From Cladorrhinum sp. PSN259 (taxonomy: Eukaryota > Ascomycota > Sordariomycetes > Sordariales > Podosporaceae): DNA of 64,000 bases. The stretch covers positions 1-64,000 of the forward strand of contig MU867090.1 in the NCBI GenBank assembly GCA_033725935.1, read 5' to 3'. The notes below the pieces were generated by a model. It saw only the letters and a list, made by a program, of their open reading frames with translations. It was not told the DNA's origin and did no database searches. Positions 58,486-64,000 of the stretch are shown piece after piece (within the stretch, counting starts at the first letter, position 1; each line of letters opens with the position of its first letter). A program made the translations under genes and the position numbers.

Positions 58486-59696
58486 ATGTCCGAATATGTT
58501 CCTCGCCCATGCCGGGACCCCATCACCACCCAACCGCCCCGGGAACACATGAACATGACACCGCAGAGCACATACGAAACACGCCGAGCGGAACCTCCTC
58601 GCCCCGAATTCATTCAAGCATTCGGCTACCCAGCTTCCTACCTTGAGCAACAACAACAGCAACAACAACAGCAACAACAACAGCAACAACAACAGCAACA
58701 ACAACAGCAACAACAACACCACGGCCAGCTTCAAGTCTCAGCCTCGGCAACTCCCACAGTCCCCAACAACAACAATAACTTCCCTCTGCCGGTGCGTGCT
58801 CCTCCTCCTCGAACCCACCAGCCAACAGGAACCCGGACGAAATCCGGCCCTACGAAGCCCCCGTCAACTGGGCAGTCGACCAACTCCCAGGCTTCAAGCC
58901 CACGCTCGCCAATAAAGCACTAATCGCCAACCCTCCCGCCAAAAAGCCTCCAAAAAAGGCAATCCCCAAACCAAAACCTTCCTCCGATAAGCCTCTAGCC
59001 GCGGCGAGGCTTTTCCCTCTACTATCCTCTGAAGAACATGAATTCCCCGAATATGAATGCGCAAACTGCAAGACCCCCCTCGCGCAGACTCCCACCCCGT
59101 ACACGGGTAACCTCCCCTGCAGGCACGCTGCGGTCTGTCGCGACGCCCGATGCATAAAAGCTTACTATGGTACTGCGGAAGGATACGCTTTGCCTTATGA
59201 CAACAAAAACGACGACGACGACGACAACGACGACGACCCTCAGAATCAGAAGAAGAGCAGAGAAAAAAACAAAAAACCGTTATTGTTCTGCCAGACAAAA
59301 GGATGCGGCAGGCGGATTGAGGCGTGGTGCAAGGTCGACTGCGTCCTCCCCGGCGGTGGTCACGCTGCCTATTATTCCCCGGGAGAAGAAGGGGAGGAGG
59401 AGAATATTAAACTGTATAATATTGCGCGGAGGCCTACAAAGGTGGAAAAAGCGGCCGAGAGGAAGAGGGAGCAAGAGTACGAGGAGTCGCGGCTCAAGAT
59501 TGAACGGGAGGTTGACGAGAAGAGGAGGGAGGAGGATAAAGCCAGGGGGTATAGTCTGTATACGAACAAGAATGATAAAGAAGGGGGACCATGTTGTTGT
59601 GAGGGGTGGGTTTGCGGAGACGACTGTGGGAGACCCACCCTGTGGAGGGGATTGCGGGATCGGGTGGTGCGGGGTGTGTATTATTTGCTGTCATGA
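58486..59696 (+). CDS. Polyglutamine, Cys-rich protein of unknown function
   Basis: Two exons, 58486-58791 and 58899-59696 (107-nt GT-AG intron, phase 0); 367 aa. Exon 1 holds a 23-Gln run. Exon 2 opens with a Lys/Pro-rich stretch. A Cys-rich segment follows: CANC, then LPCRHAAVCRDARC, with Cys/His spacing that could bind zinc. Next come an Asp-rich run, FCQTKGCGRRIEAWC, a charged coiled-coil-like helix and a Cys-rich end (CCCEGWVCGDDC). The exon-2 frame is continuous and protein-like also upstream of 58899, so the intron boundary is my best fit but not unique. I do not know the family; the repeated Cys pairs suggest a small zinc-binding, RING-like or FAR-like module. Confidence 0.6.
58648..58716 (+). 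repeat. CAA/CAG minisatellite encoding 23 glutamines
   Basis: A 12-bp unit CAACAACAACAG is repeated five times plus nine bases, then two His codons. Being a multiple of three it can change length without breaking the frame. Confidence 0.95.
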
Positions 59697-59884
59697 GTGT
59701 TTCTGCTGCTGTAAGACTTTGAGGGATGTTAGGGATAGTTGATGACAGGTTGACAATTACTATAGAGGCACGTCGTGACGGTGGAATAGTAGCTAGGAAC
59801 ATACATAGCTTGAATGACTCTCTTTGATTAACATTTTTCTTTGACTATTTAGTAGGATGTAATTGTCTCTCAGACACTTCAAGT

Positions 59885-61603
59885 TTATACCGCCTCGTAT
59901 TCGGCACCGTGCAGCACAAAAAGGTTTACCCACCCTTCACAGTCAGGGGCCCAGAAGAGAGCCTGCGGCGTGGAACCTGTCCAATCCAACCCCCATTGCC
60001 CATCGTTAACACCCCCGGATTCTATGGGAGAAAGTTGTTGATAGCATAAGTCCTCGGGAAAGGCAACCAATTCGTTGCTGTACTTTGTATATGAACGGAA
60101 TTCGTACTCGTATTTGCGAACAAGGGACATCGAACCGCAAACTGACTGCCCAGTTTGAACTATATGTTTCAACCACTCCAGCCGGCCCTTTGCAGTATTT
60201 GCAAGAGGTACCAGACGTCTGCAAACAATTTCGCCCAAGGGTGGTGAAAGGATTTGATGAAGTAACTTCACTTGGGCAAATGTATTTGTCGTCGTTTCGA
60301 TGCCTAAGCTATCTTGGAGGCTGCAAGAGAAGTCAAACGAGCTGGACACAGTGGGAAGGAGTCCAGAGGCGATGCAGCAGTGTAAAACATCAAAGTGAAC
60401 CTGTATTAAGCTCTTGCGGTAATCTACCGGAATCGCCTGCTCAGACAAGGCAAGAAGACCATAGACCTGGTCTCGACGGTCTGTGCATTCCTTATTTCTG
60501 AAAACGTCCACCAAAGTGGTTAAATTAAATTTTTCCTTTCTTTCACCTTGGGCCTGATGGTAACGATCACGGCATTCAAAGACTGAGCGCATACCGCTAA
60601 TCCGAACCGAATATTTGAAGTTGTCTTTATCTGACCATGTCAGATTTTGCGTGGCACGCTGGGCGAGTTGATGTTGTCCAAGATATCCTGAGGTATTGGT
60701 CTCAGCTAGAACGAGCTGTCTGAAATGATGCCAATCAACCATACGGTCTCCTTGAACCACATAGAGAGATTTGGCTAACACGATCTCTTGTACGATCCAT
60801 AACCTGCTCCAATATGCGTTTCGCTCAATGTGATCAAGTCCACGCCAGATGCCTTCCAAGCTCTTTCGGCATCTTGCAAGCGTCTGCTTGATGGGCTTTG
60901 GGTCCTCAAATTGTTCAAAGGTGCTGCATAATTCATTGCGCATGAGGCTGGCCAGTCGGTCTCTGAATTTAAATCTAGCGAAAGAGACTTTCATATGGTC
61001 GTTACTTATGCCACCTCGAAACCCAACAGATTCATCAAGACTATTCAACACGTTTGTAATCTCTTGCCGTAGGAGGTTTTCGTGTGGCAAAGATGCATTC
61101 ATCTCCGAAAGCTCACGAACTGCTCGGTTACAGGCTCGCATGTTGAAGAGCTTGCCAATTTTAATTCCGTCCATGACTGTGAGCGACTCTGGTGTTCCCC
61201 GACCTAGCCAAGCATACACCTTCTCAGCTGACGAATAGATGTCTTTCATCATTGAAACCTGGTGATTGCGCTCGTCTGTGTTTGTTTGATCAATGCAGAC
61301 GCTGTCAATCCATAACAGCTCGCTTCGTGACGCCAAAGCTTCCAGCACATCCCAGGCAGTCCTCTTGATCCTCAGAAGCTTCCCGTCCACTTCCAGCAGA
61401 CTTGTCTCTTCCGAATACCCCCACGTGTATGATATCGCCGAGAATGTTGGTGGGTTGTCACCAAACACCGCAGGGTGCAAGCGGCATCGAATGATGGAAG
61501 AATTGTCGTGGGAATTATGCAGCACCTCTTGGATCTCGAGGAGGCGGATTTCGCGCTTGTTTCCGTCGAGGGGTTCGTACACGTAGTCGCCAGTGTCGTT
61601 CAT
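59885..61603 (-). CDS. Single-exon HET-domain protein
   Basis: 572 aa from the ATG at 61603, no intron. It has the usual shape of HET proteins of this length: an N-terminal RLLEIQEV, then FSAISYTWG, LLWIDSVCIDQTNTDERNHQV, and MKDIYSSAEKVYAWLGRG (HET domain about 50-160). A long helical region follows with YWSRLWIVQEIVLAKSLYVVQGD and RRDQVYGLLALSEQAIPVDY, which are conserved in this subfamily. The C-terminal part has no known domain. It is transcribed away from the HeLo-like gene at 62475 across 871 bp; such divergent pairs can be co-inherited incompatibility partners. The frame is clean and the gene looks functional. Confidence 0.9.
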   Translation of the reverse strand: MNDTGDYVYEPLDGNKREIRLLEIQEVLHNSHDNSSIIRCRLHPAVFGDNPPTFSAISYTWGYSEETSLLEVDGKLLRIKRTAWDVLEALASRSELLWIDSVCIDQTNTDERNHQVSMMKDIYSSAEKVYAWLGRGTPESLTVMDGIKIGKLFNMRACNRAVRELSEMNASLPHENLLRQEITNVLNSLDESVGFRGGISNDHMKVSFARFKFRDRLASLMRNELCSTFEQFEDPKPIKQTLARCRKSLEGIWRGLDHIERNAYWSRLWIVQEIVLAKSLYVVQGDRMVDWHHFRQLVLAETNTSGYLGQHQLAQRATQNLTWSDKDNFKYSVRISGMRSVFECRDRYHQAQGERKEKFNLTTLVDVFRNKECTDRRDQVYGLLALSEQAIPVDYRKSLIQVHFDVLHCCIASGLLPTVSSSFDFSCSLQDSLGIETTTNTFAQVKLLHQILSPPLGEIVCRRLVPLANTAKGRLEWLKHIVQTGQSVCGSMSLVRKYEYEFRSYTKYSNELVAFPEDLCYQQLSPIESGGVNDGQWGLDWTGSTPQALFWAPDCEGWVNLFVLHGAEYEAV

Positions 61604-62474
61604 GGTGAGAAATAAGGTCGGACGTTGGTTTGGGAGAGAGGTGAGTTAGAACCGGTATGGTTACGCGGGATGGCGATTTTTTTCCCTTCTCGGATTAATG
61701 GCAAAAATTAAGATGAGGTTTAGGAAACGCTCAAGGCAACTATAAGGGGTAACCAGATCCTGGACCGAAAAAGCACTGCCTCCATGGCCAGCACAGAGCT
61801 TGGCAGTAAATCGGAGGCCCCCCACTGCAGCGCTGCTTCGGAGACAGCCTTCATCCAATCAGGAATTGCTGTTGACAGGACAAGCTGTGCCGGGTCGTCA
61901 TCATCCGGCCATTCATTCTGTCCAAGGCTCTGCCAGCTGGCAACTGTCATGTTTATGCACACGGCGGGAAGGAAGGAGATGGGTGATCATGGCGAAGGAA
62001 GTGCGTTCTCCTCAAGAGGACTACCGGGGAAGGGAAGACACAGGGTGGGCTTTCTGTTTTGTGTGTGTCTCCAAAAAACTAGGCCACGTTCCATCAAGGT
62101 TGCTAGAGACTTCAAATCTTTGTCGAGGAGAGATTCGGCTTCAGAGAAATTCTATTTGGGCAGTCTTTCGGCAGCTCGCGCTGGTCCATTGGATGCCAAC
62201 AAAACAGCCCAACTTCACTGGGTGGAAGCAATTACGTCCATGGTGTTATTCTCTGAAGTTGACGCCCTTCACCGCCACAGCTGCCTCGGGGGCTGTGCGT
62301 CTGCTTGCAGGTCACGGTAGATTCGACGAATCATGTTTGAACAAAAGAATTCAGGGGCTGAATCTGGCGTCAGGCGAACTTGGGCAATCTACCCCGCTCT
62401 CTTCAGATCCCCTCCAACTTTTGATCTGTTCGTTCACTTCTTGGACTCGCGTTTCAGTTGAAATATACAGTCAC
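61604..62474. other. Shared promoter of the HET and HeLo-like genes
   Basis: 871 bp between divergent start codons. Open frames here lack support; the region presumably holds both promoters. Confidence 0.6.
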
Positions 62475-64000
62475 ATGGAGGCAATCGGTGCCGGAGCCAG
62501 CGTGGTGGCTTTTATCACATTGGCAGTTCAATCTGCCAAGACCGTCTCTGACACTCTATCTGGGATCCAAGACGCACCCGAGAATGTCCGTCACGCCACC
62601 TCCGCAGTTGGTATGTTGCAGGCGGCACTGGATCAGCTATTGCAGTGCCCGTCGGTGTCTCAGGGACACACCAGTCGAGATCTGCATGATAACATCAAGC
62701 AGTGCTATGAAGATCTCGCAGGCTTTGCCTCCAAGCTGCGTAAAATCCAGATCAGTGGCACGGCAAGTCGAAGCCGACAGTTGTGGAAGCGAGTGAGAGC
62801 GTTTATCGACGAAAAGGAGATCGACAGAATGGTCAAGATTGTCACTTCTCACTCTTCCACCCTGAGTCTATGGTTGCAGTCACTACAGAGGTGAGCAGAT
62901 GTCGCAGTGATCAAGCCAGTTCTATGTGTCTAGAGTACTGAAATCTCTTAGCGCTGCCATACATGATTCCAAAAACCAGATCTCGGCCCTCTCTCGGACA
63001 ATCTCCGCAAGTGCCCAAGACACTCAAACAAGGATGACTGGAGAGTTGCAAGCAATTGGAATGAAGCTAGAGATCTCCAGGACCGAGTCCACAGATGCCC
63101 ATAAAGATATTGATACCAAGTTCTCCCTAATTCTTCAGGCTATTGAGTCCATAAAACTAGCAACCAGGACGACAGATCAGGACGACGAGACGGCGAATTC
63201 CAAGTCGGCGCAGCATCCGAGCTCCACGCCAATAGAACACCCCGACGACGAAAGGAGCAAAGAGGATGCGAAAGTTATGAAGTCTGTCCATCGACTCCAA
63301 GCATTGGTAGACCAGGAGCGCCGTGTTCTCGACATGGAGGAAGTCGACGGAATCATAGAAGATCTGCAGAGCGTGATCATGGCTGTTCAAAACAAGGCTA
63401 AAGATTCTTCTGGAGAGAGGTTGTTCAAGAGAATCAGCGCAGTCCTTGGCTCTGCTCAGATGGTCTCGTTGAACGAGGTGGTACCTGTCGCAAATCGCCC
63501 AACAGGTCAAATCATTGAGCAGAAGCGTTTCCGGGAGGAATCTACAATTGAAAGCGGGAATCTTATCATTACGGGCAAGAAACGACGCATTCGAAAACAG
63601 CATGATTCATATGACGATGAGGAGTTTGTTGGCAGAATGATATTTTTTCCGCATAAAGGTGCGAGAAGTATGTTCACAGCAATCATCAAACAAAACACGA
63701 CGTGGACCAGCAGCTTTACTTCAATTCCTCACCTTCAAGTGAATCCAATCTTGCCCAACGACTCGCTGGTATTTCAACATATCCAGGAAGGAAGACTAGA
63801 TGCGCTAGTGGAAATGTTACGGAATGGCCATGCATCTCTGAGAGACCATGACGAACGCGGTAACTCTCTTCTTGCCGTAAGTGCACCCATGACCTTTAGC
63901 TCAGGCCTCAGGCTTATGGCAATGTATCAAGATCTAACGTTAATTACTATAAGGTTGCGGCACTTCATCACCAGACACGTGTTTGCAGATTCTTACTAGC
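62475..64000 (+). CDS. HeLo-like N-domain protein with start of ankyrin repeats, incomplete at the window edge
   Basis: Exons 62475-62890, 62934-63876 and 63954 onward; the coding frame is open at 64000, so the 3' end is missing. The N-terminus (MEAIGAGASVVAFITLAVQSAKTV-type start, about 1-135) fits the helical HeLo-like/STAND N-domains of fungal cell-death proteins. A coiled-coil-like region follows (about 140-330), then a Ser/Lys-rich linker. The first ankyrin-type repeat, GRLDALVEMLRNGHASLRDH, leads into an exon that continues in ankyrin style (VAALHHQTRVCRFLLA). No NACHT domain is seen between them. HeLo-like domains can oligomerize and permeabilize membranes when activated; that function here is inferred from family. 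It is divergent from the HET gene. Confidence 0.8.

Noticed and set aside
58399..58734. Leu-rich frame on the minus strand at the CAA/CAG repeat
   Set aside because: It is the complement of the glutamine repeat and has no other support.
1..64000. CRISPR arrays, rRNA, telomere repeats
   Set aside because: No regularly spaced repeats, no rRNA-like sequence, and no telomeric hexamers at either end.

Overview
The window looks like nuclear DNA of a filamentous ascomycete (Pezizomycotina, most likely Sordariomycetes or a close class). Genes carry short GT-AG introns of about 50-115 nt, and the families are typical of that group: HET domains, NACHT/ankyrin NLR-like proteins with fungal N-terminal domains, a PTH11/SAT4-type membrane protein, a siderophore transporter and a secreted GH106-like glycosidase. 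No RNA gene, CRISPR array or prokaryotic operon was seen. Gene models were assembled by hand from splice sites, reading-phase continuity and protein motifs.

Layout. 1-480 is simple-sequence DNA. 1258-6864 (-) is a large NLR-shaped protein: a degenerate alpha/beta-hydrolase domain, an NTPase region without a P-loop, ankyrins and a C-terminal ZZ-type zinc finger. 7150-8052 (-) is an unknown beta-rich protein, divergent from 8700-12391 (+), an intracellular subtilisin-like protease with an ankyrin-like segment. A 378-bp TA-flanked MITE sits in their shared promoter. 13165-13583 is a small MGQ-starting protein. 14222-14929 is a second non-autonomous DNA transposon, with 93-bp TIRs and an 8-bp target duplication. 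16806-18121 (-) encodes a PTH11-like protein. 19836-23745 (-) encodes a triple-AAA CbxX-type ATPase, divergent from an unknown membrane-anchored protein (24836-26803, +). 27513-28198 encodes a small acidic protein. 28435-29843 is an AT-rich element with about 170-bp inverted repeats. Its right end supplies the stop codon of a HET gene (29809-33068, -).

34862-36666 (-) is a siderophore-type MFS transporter broken by one frameshift. 37188-40444 (-) is a GH106-like secreted enzyme. 41269-44397 (-) is an intact NACHT-ankyrin NLR. 45887-48607 (-) is a second NACHT-ankyrin NLR split by an in-frame TGA. 50077-52936 (-) is a six-exon HET protein. 55521-57657 (+) is a CorA-like protein. 58486-59696 (+) is a polyglutamine, Cys-rich protein. 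59885-61603 (-) is a single-exon HET protein, divergent from a HeLo-like/ankyrin protein that starts at 62475 and runs off the window.

Taken together this is an accessory, immunity-type island. At least seven genes belong to classes used in fungal non-self recognition and regulated cell death (three HET proteins, NLR or NLR-like proteins, a subtilisin effector, a HeLo-like protein). They are interleaved with transposon remnants, pseudogenization and several divergent pairs. The most interesting candidate is the 7.1-12.4 kb pair of unknown beta-rich protein and ankyrin-subtilisin. Its arrangement recalls the known gasdermin/protease (HET-Q1/HET-Q2) type of cell-death pair, although I see no direct sequence similarity to gasdermins.
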